Assembly: GCA_021773975.1 (NCBI GenBank)
Contig: JAJFJN010000038.1
Coordinates: forward strand, 62,001-126,000
Source: Gammaproteobacteria bacterium
GTDB taxonomy: Bacteria > Pseudomonadota > Gammaproteobacteria > Chromatiales > Chromatiaceae
Reading direction: 5' to 3'
DNA length: 64,000 bases
Below the pieces are notes generated by a model that was given only the letters and a program-made list of their open reading frames with translations, ran no database searches and was not told where the DNA came from. Within the stretch, counting starts at the first letter, position 1. Each line of letters opens with the position of its first letter. Shown here one piece after another: positions 55,724 through 64,000 of the stretch. The position numbers and the translations under genes were made by a program.

Positions 55724-56897
55724 AAAACCAGTCAGGGCTTTCCAGGGTCTTCAAGTAGTTAAAGCCATTGCCAGTCTCACTGGCCTTTAAATATTGCATA
55801 TGTAGTTTAAGGACATTGTAACGGAGACGTTGATAGGTTGATGCTGTAAGCACCTCCTTGAAGCGCGCCGAGTGCAGGGTGAGAGAACATGGCGACGGTC
55901 TGGGAATATTTAGCTCTTTCAAGGGATCAAATCGTCCACTACTGATAGCATCCTGTGGCGCAAAGATATCTCGCCAGGTAAAGCCTGGGGTTTCCGCCAA
56001 GGTTTTTACATCACTGAGGAAACCCTCTGTCCCAGGATAATAGGCTAATGCAGCTTGATTGCCGAGGGTGAGCAGAGAAAACCTACTGGCTTGCTTCGGT
56101 GTACATTGCCGTAAAATCGCTGCAGCAAGCCGGATGGCAAGCAACCCTCCATTGCTGTGGCCGATGAGCAAGACCTCCTCATCCTCCCCACTTTCATTTA
56201 ATACATGAACAATCCGCTCAACAAAACTCTCCATGCGCTGCTCCAGCACAGGGAGGTGCCCTGTAATAGCGTTGTGCTCAAATACAAAACCACCCAACAG
56301 ATAAAAGGTATAAAGCCGGTTTTCCAGTCGGATTAAAAACGCAGTAATTACACCGAGGAGAGCAAGTGTAGTTAGTATTCCTCCCGCAAGTGCATAATCA
56401 GGATCGAGGAAAAGAGCTGCCCCCATACCCAGGCCGACAGCCGTGAAAAAACCAAGAAACAACAGAATAAATGCATAGAATGTAAACAGTGCAAACTGGG
56501 GGGCTTTCCGTATGACCTTAATAGCAAAGCCAGAGCTCAGTGCAACCCACAGCAGACCCAATCCATTTATTAATCTACAGACGATGCTTTGGTCAAAATA
56601 TCCGCGAACAATGTCTGTAATCGATAAGAACTCAACCTGAAGCTCTTCAAGTGAGGGGTCTTGCGAAAGCTCGCAGTGACACTGCTCCCCGTACTGCCAG
56701 TTTGATTCCAGCTTACCAACCTTAAAATGGCTAAAGCCACGCCTTGCTGAGATCCGGGCCTCACGCCTGAGTTGGGCGTGGTAATAAGATGTACCGCGAG
56801 GATCAAAACCCATGACGTAGAAGGCATGGCGTTTTCGTAGTTGAGGCTGTTTACGCATTACTGTGAGGTTTGTCAGTTGCTTGTCTGGGGTTGCCAA
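55707..56897 (-). CDS. Membrane-associated alpha/beta hydrolase
   Basis: The 396-residue protein has a soluble N-terminal part, then several hydrophobic segments between about residues 125 and 215, and a C-terminal alpha/beta-hydrolase domain. The nucleophile elbow is LLIGHSNGGLLAIRLA (near residues 243-248). The Asp and His of the triad cannot be assigned safely. It lies between an LtaS-like gene and the AONS-like gene. It could release or remodel the acyl product of the PKS, which has no thioesterase domain in view. The 3' end overlaps the convergent sulfatase gene. Confidence 0.7.
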   Translation of the reverse strand: MATPDKQLTNLTVMRKQPQLRKRHAFYVMGFDPRGTSYYHAQLRREARISARRGFSHFKVGKLESNWQYGEQCHCELSQDPSLEELQVEFLSITDIVRGYFDQSIVCRLINGLGLLWVALSSGFAIKVIRKAPQFALFTFYAFILLFLGFFTAVGLGMGAALFLDPDYALAGGILTTLALLGVITAFLIRLENRLYTFYLLGGFVFEHNAITGHLPVLEQRMESFVERIVHVLNESGEDEEVLLIGHSNGGLLAIRLAAAILRQCTPKQASRFSLLTLGNQAALAYYPGTEGFLSDVKTLAETPGFTWRDIFAPQDAISSGRFDPLKELNIPRPSPCSLTLHSARFKEVLTASTYQRLRYNVLKLHMQYLKASETGNGFNYLKTLESPDWFSKLKI

Positions 56898-56905
56898 AGA
56901 GCTGC

Positions 56906-58252
56906 TTACAACCGACCTATCTCTTTTGCCAAGACCTCAATGGTGGTTTCTATTTGGGCTGTGGTGTGTTGGCAAGAGATAAAGAAACGTAAACGGGCCG
57001 TTTTTTCCGGTACGGCTGGATAGACAATGGGCTGTGCATTAATGCCCTGCTCATGGAGGGCGGCAGACAAGCGGGCTGCATTGAGAGAGCTGCCAATAAT
57101 GGCGGGGATAACCGCAAGCCCCATGCTGGCACCGGTATCAATATCAGCAGATTTAGCCAGTTGCAGAAACAGTTTCCCACGCTCCTGCAGGGTGGTAACC
57201 CGCTCGGGCTCACGCTGCATGCATTGCAGGGCAGCAAGCGATGCAGCGGCAAGTGGCGGAGCCATGCCAACACTATAAAGAAACCCAGGAGCCAAAAATT
57301 TCAGGTGATCAATCAAGGCATGCTCCCCAGCAATATAGCCGCCACAGCCGGCAAGCGCCTTGCTCATGGTGCCCATCCACATATCCACCTCTTTGCCATC
57401 AACACCAAAGTGCTCTCGGATGCCCTTTCCCGTTGCCCCCATAACGCCAAACGAATGAGCCTCATCCACCATCAAAAAGGCTTTATGTTTGCTTTTGATT
57501 TCGATCAGTCTGGGCAGGTTAGGATAATCCCCATCCATACTATAGATGCCTTCAACCACAATCAGCACGCGCTCAAATTGACGGCGTTGTTCCATCAAGA
57601 TCCTATCCAATGCATCCAGGTCATTATGTGGAAAGGAGAGGCGTCGAGCGCCTGAGAGCAATGCTCCCTGAAGAACGCTGTTGTGGATCAGTTCATCATG
57701 CAGGATGAGATCATTGTTTCCAAACAGATAACCAATTGTCGTGACATTGGTGGCATGCCCACTCACAAAAGCCACCGCGCTATCGACCCCATAGGCTTTG
57801 GCTATACTCTTTTCCAGCTCCCGGTGGATGGGGCGCTCACCTGAAACAGCTCGACTGGCCGATACTGATGTGCCATAACAATCTATTGCTGCTTTGGCTG
57901 CTTCATTGACTTCAGGGTGCCCATTCAGCCCCAGATAGTTGTAACTGGCGAAGTTGATGAACTGCCTGTCATTAATTTGCGTAGTAGCGTCCGCAAGACC
58001 TTGGTGTAGCTTAAAGTACGGATTGCTGACTCCCAGCCTCTTGGCACCATCATTAAGGATGAGCAGTTGCTGATAACCAGGGTGCAGCTGGAAGTTATAA
58101 CACTCCTCTGGAATCCGGATGGCTTCGCCAGCCATCCCTTTGATATTATCTGAACCCGCCTGCTCAGCATGACGCAACTTTCGATCTAGTGCTTTCTGGA
58201 TCAGCTTTTCCTTGAGTTGAGCCGTGAGGCCTGAAGCAGGTTTTTTAGCCAT
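56906..58252 (-). CDS. AONS/serine-palmitoyltransferase-like PLP acyltransferase (RkpG-like)
   Basis: The 448-residue PLP enzyme of the alpha-oxoamine synthase family condenses an acyl thioester with an amino acid and releases CO2. Visible are NYLGLNGHPEV, FVSGHATNV, the cofactor aspartate in MVDEAHSFG (residues 261-269) and the PLP lysine in MGTMSKALAGCGGY (Lys298). An N-terminal extension of about 70 residues makes it longer than BioF. It lies two bases after the PKS gene on the same strand, so the PKS acyl chain is its probable donor; the amino acid is unknown. A sphingolipid-like long-chain base or a ketone product is plausible. Confidence 0.85.
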   Translation of the reverse strand: MAKKPASGLTAQLKEKLIQKALDRKLRHAEQAGSDNIKGMAGEAIRIPEECYNFQLHPGYQQLLILNDGAKRLGVSNPYFKLHQGLADATTQINDRQFINFASYNYLGLNGHPEVNEAAKAAIDCYGTSVSASRAVSGERPIHRELEKSIAKAYGVDSAVAFVSGHATNVTTIGYLFGNNDLILHDELIHNSVLQGALLSGARRLSFPHNDLDALDRILMEQRRQFERVLIVVEGIYSMDGDYPNLPRLIEIKSKHKAFLMVDEAHSFGVMGATGKGIREHFGVDGKEVDMWMGTMSKALAGCGGYIAGEHALIDHLKFLAPGFLYSVGMAPPLAAASLAALQCMQREPERVTTLQERGKLFLQLAKSADIDTGASMGLAVIPAIIGSSLNAARLSAALHEQGINAQPIVYPAVPEKTARLRFFISCQHTTAQIETTIEVLAKEIGRL

Positions 58253-58254
58253 GG

Positions 58255-61200
58255 TTATATGATTATCGTGTTATTTTCTTTTTCATTGTCGTTCTGAAGC
58301 TGAAATACAAGATCGTTGGCATCATTCAAGTTGGTATCAACGCCGTGCTGTTCAGATAGATTCTGGATCTGATCCCGCATATTATCTGATTCATTCGGCG
58401 CATCAGTCTCCTCATGCCCTTTGAGTTGATCAATGATAACCATAGCAAGCTTGGTGATTGTTGAGCTTTCCCTTAGCGCCATGACGGGTAGGCGAATGCC
58501 AAAACGATCTTCCAGGGTTGTCACCAGCTCAACGCCCATCAGTGAGTCAAGCCCCATCTCATGAATGGAGCGGGTTGGGTCTATCTTCTCTGGGGCAATC
58601 CGAAGCACTTCACCCACATCACTTTTAATCATTCCAATAAATAGTTCTGCAAGCTCAGCCTCAGGAAGCTCAGTCAGCAGATGCTGGATATCCTCAATAC
58701 TGTCACGATTGTGGTCTTTTCCATCAGCCGCTCCACGGGCAACTTCACTAAATTTGGGTGTTCCGGCACTGGGAAGTGAGCGTGCCAGCACACTCCAATC
58801 CAACTCCAGAACACCAAGGCCGGACCGGTTCGTGAGCAGCAGGTTTTCCAGTGTCTCAAGGGCAACAGCTGAACTTATAGCACCGCCGCCCATCCGACTC
58901 TGCAGGGCATCCTTGATCTTCTCATTGCGGGCCAGAAAACCGGCATCGTCAATGGCACCCCAGCGCACGCAAGTAGCAGGCAATCCCATGGCACGCCGAT
59001 TGCTCGCCAAGGCCTCCAACCAACTATTGGCGGCAACATAGTTGGCTTGACCAGCGTTTCCAAAGAGCGTGGTAGCCGAGGAGAATAGGATGAAAAAATC
59101 CAACGGCTTATCAAGCGTCATCTGGTGCAGGTATTGAGCACCCAGTATTTTGGGGTTCAACACACGACGAATCTGCTCACTATCCATGTTATAGACCAGG
59201 CTGTCATCAATAACTGCGGCAGCATGAACAACGCCTCTGAGGGGCGGGCAGGCATAGCTGATTTTCGTCAGCAGCTCCTCCAGGGCTTTCTGATCCGTGA
59301 CATCACAAGCTTCAGCAAAAACATCCACACCCTGTTGCTTCAGCCGTTGAATGGCCTGTTTGGCCTCATCAGAGGTAGGCCCGCTTCGACTGATTAATAC
59401 GAGATATCTGGCACCTTTTTCAGCCAGCCATTCAGCTGTTTTCAGACCAAAACCACCCAGACCGCCCGTCACCAAATAAGCTCCGTCAGCTGATAGTTCA
59501 AGCTTTTGTTGGTTGTGCTGAATGGGTTGGTGGACATGGTTAATACCATTACGATAGGTAACCACGATTTTTCCGATATGGCGAGCCTGCTGCATATACC
59601 GGAAGGCATCAATAATATTTTCTGCCTCAAAGACATGATAAGGCAGTGGGTTAAGCGTACCCTCGGCAAACAGCGCCATGACTTCAGAGAATAGTCTCCC
59701 AGTCAGCTCAGGGCACTCCAGTATCAACTGATCGGCATCGATACCAAAGTAGCTGATATTGTTACGGAACGGACGAAGGCCAACCTTGGTATTTTCATAG
59801 AAATCACGCTTGCCCAGCTCCAGAAAGCGGCCAAAGGGTCTAAGCACCTGGAAGTTTCGATTGATGGCCTCACCCGCAAGCGAGTTCAAGACAACATCAA
59901 TCCCCTTACCATCCGTTTGGGCAAGAATCTCATCTGCAAATGCCAGTGAGCGGGAGTCAAAAATATGATCCGCCCCAAGCAGATCCAGAAAGTCACGCTT
60001 CTCATCTGAGCCTGCCGTTGCATAAACCTCGGCCCCCATTGATTTAGCCAGTTGAATTGCCGCAATGCCAATACCACCCGCTGCCCCATGGATAAGTACT
60101 TTTTCACCCTCCTGCAATCTGGCAAGGTGATGCAGCGCATAATAAACGGTAAAAAAGACACTGGGGATAGTGGCAGCCGCTTCAAAAGAGAGGCTGGGTG
60201 GGATATGAGAGATAGCAGAGGTTTTTGTAACCACACGCTGGCTAAAACTGGAGGGGCCAAACCCTACGACCTTATCGCCAATAGAGAAACCCACAGACTT
60301 AGGACCAATACGCTGAACAGTTCCAGCAAATTCCAGCCCCAGTGTGGGACCGGCAAAGCCGTTCTCAACGGCTTCATCTGACAGCAGTCCCATGGCATAC
60401 ATAAGATCCCGGAAATTGAGACCCGTAGCATGAACCTCAATTTCTACTTCGTCATCACCAATAGCGGCGCATGGAGCAGACTCCCAGCGCAAGTTGCGTA
60501 GTTGTCCGGGAAATTGAAAGCCCAGGCATACATTAGTGTCACCGGACGATTCATCACTGCAAACATTTGCATTTGGCTGCTGCTCGCTTGGTTCAAGGCG
60601 CATGCGCGGTACAAAGCGTTCTCCTGTGGCGGTTAGAATAACCTCCTGCTCTTCATCCCTCTGCTCAAACTCCCTTGCTATAGCCAGAATCAAGGGCTTT
60701 TCTACCACAGGCGTTTCGAGGTCGATCAGACAGACACTAAAATTGGAGGCCTCATTCATCAGGCTGCGGCAAAAGCCCCAAAATGCGCTATCCGGCGATA
60801 TTGATTGTTGCGCTGGTCGCCCTTCAGTCGGGAGCAGATCCCTAGCTGCACCTGCTGTGATCATCCAACAGGTAGTATCTGTCTGGGTATTTTCACAGGC
60901 GTGAATCAAATCAGCTGCCGTGGTGCAACGATCAACCTGGTGATTCACGCATTCCGTGGCTTCAATTTCACGCGTAGGTGACTTGAGTCCGGCGAGATTT
61001 ATGATGCCGTCGAGGTTGCCCCGTTTTTCGATGGCTTCCATGAGCAGAAAATCATAATCCTTGATCTCCTCAACAAAGATCTTGAGTACCTGGTCACCAC
61101 TAGCCTGAAGCTGCGCCTGCAGTAGCTCAGCAAGTTTGGATGAGGTGTCATTTTTATCTGCCAGTATCATCCAGTTTTGTCGCTGCTCCACTTTCGGTGG

Positions 61201-64000
61201 TGGCAGCACGACATCCGCCTCTTCGCGACGGGCCAGCAGGAAGAAAATATCGGATAGGCCACCAGGGGACAACTCCAGTGGGTCACCGCAAATGAGACCG
61301 AGCTGCAACAACTGCTGTTGCCAGAAATTAATAGGCCGTTGGGTCGACAATCTACTTCCTTCAGATTCACGGAACCAGCCCGGATGGCCGCCAAATGCAA
61401 AATCTATCCAGCACGATGGATGCTGTCCGGTCAGAAGTAGTGTCCCACCTGGAGCCAGTTGTGATTTGGCAAATTCCAGGGCCTTCAATGCCTGTGATGT
61501 CTCATTGAAATCAAGCGTCACAATAATGAAGTGCGCAAGGTCTGCCGGAGGGCCACTCTCCTGCTCCGGTTCCTGTGCAATTAATTGCGAACGAAGGTCA
61601 GGATAATATTCCTGCAGGCGGGTAAAATCTTCCTGCGCCTCTGCTGAGAGGGTAGCAAAGGTGTAGTCACAGCGTTCAAAATCCATGGAGAGACAGGCAT
61701 CCATGGTAAATAGAGGCGCTTTGTAACTGACTTCCAATAACGCAAACCGTCGCCCCTCTGGAAGTTGTGATAACCCCAAGCCAATCAGATCCCTGATAAC
61801 CTGCCCCACCTTCTGCTTACGATTAGCCCCCAGTACCTGTGTAATGGGTATTGATAGAGCTGCATTTTCAGATAACAGTTTCGATACGGCCAGATCACCA
61901 TTCAAGATCGAACATAGGTTTGTTCCCACGCGCCCCACAGTGTGAATGATGGGGAAGAAATCGGGGTAATCAGCCACAAGAATATTCCAAATCTCTTGTG
62001 CAGAAGCCTGGTTTTCCTGATCAAGCTGAAGGTCCTTCTCCTGCCCGCATGCCGTAAGGGCCTGGTACTCTTGCGTCCAGTCAAGAAGATGATCAAGAAA
62101 GAGGGCTATCTCAGGTGTCTTTTCCCGGCAGGCCAGGAGAGCATCCCTTGAAATGCATTTCCCATCAGTGGCGAGTTGCTGGAAAGCTTCTGTCGCAAAT
62201 TGGCCGCACAGGCTATCCAGCAGCGGCTCAACCTCTTCCATATAACGGTGGTTAGGACCTTGAAAGAGATTGCGCTTCACCATGTCGCTTATCGCAGCTT
62301 GAATGGTGTCAAAACCAAGTGAAGCAAAGGCGGACGCTGTAAAAGGGTATGGTTTGGGTCTACCGTAATAGCTCAGGAAACTCAGATGATCCGTTGCGCC
62401 TTTTTTCAGGCGAACCCCCCTGAAACGGGCCTCTTTGATCACTGCAATAGGATCACCATCCACATCAAAAATGACAAACTCAGCGGTCAGGGAGTGAGGT
62501 GCACGGTGCAGCATCCTGGCCTGGACAAGATGGGGGCGGCCCATATTGGCACAAAAGGTGATTCTGCCAATTTTAGAGGGCACGAATACTATACCCTGGT
62601 GAACATCCAGTTCATCTCGCAAGAGCTGAATGATCAGCTGAAATGTACAATCTAGAATAGCAGGGTGAAGGTGCATCTGTTCCAGATCAGAAACGATGAC
62701 ATCAGGTATTCTTAGGATGGCTAATGCATTGTTGCCGTCAACCCAGCCGTGATCGATACATTGGAATGCCGGACCATAATCAAGGCCGACTGCATGGGTC
62801 AGGGTTTCATGGCCACTCGCAACAAAATCAGGTTGGCGAGTGGGAACCGGGGGGGCACTCAGTAAGAGCGGAAGGTCATGAGGCTCTACCATAATCCGAC
62901 CTTTAGCATGCAGAGCCCAGGGTTCCAAACCCGTATATTCCCGACCGATAACATGAAAACTGCCATCTTTCGGATCAATGCTTAAGCGAATTTCTTTTGC
63001 TAACTGCTCGTTGAGTAACAGCGGCAAGAGGATTTCAAGCTCTTCAATATCCGCCACCGTTTCTTCAGGAAGCCAAGCCTTGGCAGCTGCCAAAGCAAGC
63101 TCGGCATACCCTGTCCCCGGAAAGATTGCCGATTTATCGACCACATGGTCAGCCAACATGGCCGGGCGCTGGGTATCTATCCGGTTTTCCCAGGTAAGCT
63201 CCTGCTGTTTAAGGGCATAACCCAATAGTGGATGCACACTGCGCCGATCAATAAGTCCCAGGGATTCAGATGTTGCTTGAATCCAGTGGCGCTCACGTTG
63301 CCATGGGTAGTTAGGTAACTGGGTAAAGCTGGCGGATGAAGGAAATATTTGCCCCCAATCGATATTTGCACCCGTAATAACAGCTTGATTTGCAGCACTC
63401 CATACCTGCTGGGGCTGATCATCATCACGGCTGACTGTAGCTATAACACGACCATCAATATCAGCATCTCTCAGGCAGTCATTGATGTAGCCACTTAAAA
63501 CAGCATGCGGGCCAACCTCAATAAAGATATTGTTACCCTGCCCAATGATGCTGTTGATCGCTTGCTTGAACAGCACTGGCTTACGGATGTTATGCCACCA
63601 ATATGTTCCATCAAGCTCGCTGCCTTCCAGTTGCTCACCGGTCACTGTTGAGCAAAAAGGAATGGCAGCTGCTTTGGGCTGTAAAGACTCAAGTGCCGCC
63701 ACAACATCAGGTTGGATTGCATCCATTGCCGGACTGTGGAAGGCATAATCAAGATCCAGCCGTTTATGGCGAACATCCTCTCCAGAAAGGGCAGACTCCA
63801 GTCTGTCCAGTGCCTTGGCATCACCCGTGACCGTAACTCCACGTGAGCTGTTCACTCCGGCAACCACCAGCGGGCCATCAAGTTCCAGCTGCTCTAGCAG
63901 CGTTTGCACAGCACTTTCATTCAACGCCACAGCGGTCATTTGCCCATTGCCCTTGGTGGTACCCTGCGAGTGACTGCGATGGTAGATGACCTGGACAGCA
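58255..64000 (-). CDS. Reducing type I polyketide/fatty acid synthase, C-terminal part (RkpA-like, partial)
   Basis: The gene continues past the right edge; about 1,914 residues are in view, counting roughly 20 codons upstream of the ATG at 63939. Order: the C-terminal part of an acyltransferase (YAFHSPAMD; the extra codons read VIYHRS), a dehydratase (HVVDKSAIFPGTGY near residue 263, LDCTFQ later), a degenerate methyltransferase-like and pseudo-ketoreductase region, an enoyl reductase (HGAAGGIGIAAIQLA near 1280), a ketoreductase (VTGGLGGFG near 1485) and an acyl carrier domain with GLDSLMGVEL near 1800. No thioesterase follows. The dehydratase motif has Lys where Gly is usual. Full reduction suggests a saturated acyl chain held on the ACP. 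Confidence 0.88.
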   Translation of the reverse strand, partial: AVQVIYHRSHSQGTTKGNGQMTAVALNESAVQTLLEQLELDGPLVVAGVNSSRGVTVTGDAKALDRLESALSGEDVRHKRLDLDYAFHSPAMDAIQPDVVAALESLQPKAAAIPFCSTVTGEQLEGSELDGTYWWHNIRKPVLFKQAINSIIGQGNNIFIEVGPHAVLSGYINDCLRDADIDGRVIATVSRDDDQPQQVWSAANQAVITGANIDWGQIFPSSASFTQLPNYPWQRERHWIQATSESLGLIDRRSVHPLLGYALKQQELTWENRIDTQRPAMLADHVVDKSAIFPGTGYAELALAAAKAWLPEETVADIEELEILLPLLLNEQLAKEIRLSIDPKDGSFHVIGREYTGLEPWALHAKGRIMVEPHDLPLLLSAPPVPTRQPDFVASGHETLTHAVGLDYGPAFQCIDHGWVDGNNALAILRIPDVIVSDLEQMHLHPAILDCTFQLIIQLLRDELDVHQGIVFVPSKIGRITFCANMGRPHLVQARMLHRAPHSLTAEFVIFDVDGDPIAVIKEARFRGVRLKKGATDHLSFLSYYGRPKPYPFTASAFASLGFDTIQAAISDMVKRNLFQGPNHRYMEEVEPLLDSLCGQFATEAFQQLATDGKCISRDALLACREKTPEIALFLDHLLDWTQEYQALTACGQEKDLQLDQENQASAQEIWNILVADYPDFFPIIHTVGRVGTNLCSILNGDLAVSKLLSENAALSIPITQVLGANRKQKVGQVIRDLIGLGLSQLPEGRRFALLEVSYKAPLFTMDACLSMDFERCDYTFATLSAEAQEDFTRLQEYYPDLRSQLIAQEPEQESGPPADLAHFIIVTLDFNETSQALKALEFAKSQLAPGGTLLLTGQHPSCWIDFAFGGHPGWFRESEGSRLSTQRPINFWQQQLLQLGLICGDPLELSPGGLSDIFFLLARREEADVVLPPPKVEQRQNWMILADKNDTSSKLAELLQAQLQASGDQVLKIFVEEIKDYDFLLMEAIEKRGNLDGIINLAGLKSPTREIEATECVNHQVDRCTTAADLIHACENTQTDTTCWMITAGAARDLLPTEGRPAQQSISPDSAFWGFCRSLMNEASNFSVCLIDLETPVVEKPLILAIAREFEQRDEEQEVILTATGERFVPRMRLEPSEQQPNANVCSDESSGDTNVCLGFQFPGQLRNLRWESAPCAAIGDDEVEIEVHATGLNFRDLMYAMGLLSDEAVENGFAGPTLGLEFAGTVQRIGPKSVGFSIGDKVVGFGPSSFSQRVVTKTSAISHIPPSLSFEAAATIPSVFFTVYYALHHLARLQEGEKVLIHGAAGGIGIAAIQLAKSMGAEVYATAGSDEKRDFLDLLGADHIFDSRSLAFADEILAQTDGKGIDVVLNSLAGEAINRNFQVLRPFGRFLELGKRDFYENTKVGLRPFRNNISYFGIDADQLILECPELTGRLFSEVMALFAEGTLNPLPYHVFEAENIIDAFRYMQQARHIGKIVVTYRNGINHVHQPIQHNQQKLELSADGAYLVTGGLGGFGLKTAEWLAEKGARYLVLISRSGPTSDEAKQAIQRLKQQGVDVFAEACDVTDQKALEELLTKISYACPPLRGVVHAAAVIDDSLVYNMDSEQIRRVLNPKILGAQYLHQMTLDKPLDFFILFSSATTLFGNAGQANYVAANSWLEALASNRRAMGLPATCVRWGAIDDAGFLARNEKIKDALQSRMGGGAISSAVALETLENLLLTNRSGLGVLELDWSVLARSLPSAGTPKFSEVARGAADGKDHNRDSIEDIQHLLTELPEAELAELFIGMIKSDVGEVLRIAPEKIDPTRSIHEMGLDSLMGVELVTTLEDRFGIRLPVMALRESSTITKLAMVIIDQLKGHEETDAPNESDNMRDQIQNLSEQHGVDTNLNDANDLVFQLQNDNEKENNTIII

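Overview
The window is chromosomal DNA of a gammaproteobacterium. This is inferred from the gene order groES-groEL, fxsA-cutA-dsbD-aroQ-accB-accC-prmA-dusB-fis-purH-purD, from the LPS genes lpxA and waaA, and from protein sequences that read like those of Chromatiales/Thiotrichales-type, often sulfur-oxidising, bacteria. The species cannot be fixed from sequence alone. Both ends cut genes: narK on the left and a large polyketide-synthase-like gene on the right. No tRNA, rRNA, CRISPR array, transposase or phage gene was recognised.

Region 1 (1-15 kb) is nitrate and nitrite acquisition. It holds a truncated narK-type antiporter, an NrtA-NrtB-NrtCD nitrate ABC transporter with a terminator-like hairpin after nrtA and two ATPases fused in one chain, a second NarK/NasA-type MFS carrier, a dicarboxylate/amino acid symporter, a Crp/Fnr regulator, the remnant of another Fnr-type regulator, and a siroheme nitrite/sulfite reductase with a terminator hairpin in its leader. 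The intergenic DNA is long and rich in FNR-like palindromes, NarL-like heptamers, a tandem repeat and a dispersed repeat. An acetolactate synthase large subunit closes the region.

Region 2 (15-30 kb) is housekeeping. It has groESL under a perfect CIRCE operator, then fxsA, cutA, dsbD, aroQ, accBC, prmA, a zinc-ribbon membrane protein, dusB-fis, purH, an lpxA-type acyltransferase, purD and a VanZ-like protein.

Region 3 (30-33.3 kb) is the most unusual small system. Four same-strand genes encode a Tat-exported protein with a GYWK motif, a PqqD-like protein, an HPr-kinase-related ATPase and an uncharacterised nucleotidyltransferase. The first three overlap by one base at each junction. It looks like a modification cassette with its own secreted substrate.

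Region 4 (33.3-48.3 kb) is mixed: an AmgK-like sugar kinase, a diguanylate cyclase, an EEP-family phosphatase, cytochrome c4, a quinone oxidoreductase, a SIMPL protein, a nitrilase-family hydrolase, SCO1, moeA-moaD-moaE, a HopJ-family protein, a protein-arginine-methyltransferase-like enzyme, a six-repeat DnaJ-type zinc protein, an AIM24-family protein and apaH.

Region 5 (48.4-64 kb) is an envelope polysaccharide/lipid locus: waaA, kpsC, a kpsS-like gene, a short-chain dehydrogenase, an LtaS-like membrane sulfatase, a membrane alpha/beta hydrolase, an AONS-like acyltransferase and a reducing type I PKS/FAS. The set parallels rkpA-G-H-I-J of Sinorhizobium meliloti, so it probably makes an unusual lipid connected with capsule synthesis, anchoring or export.
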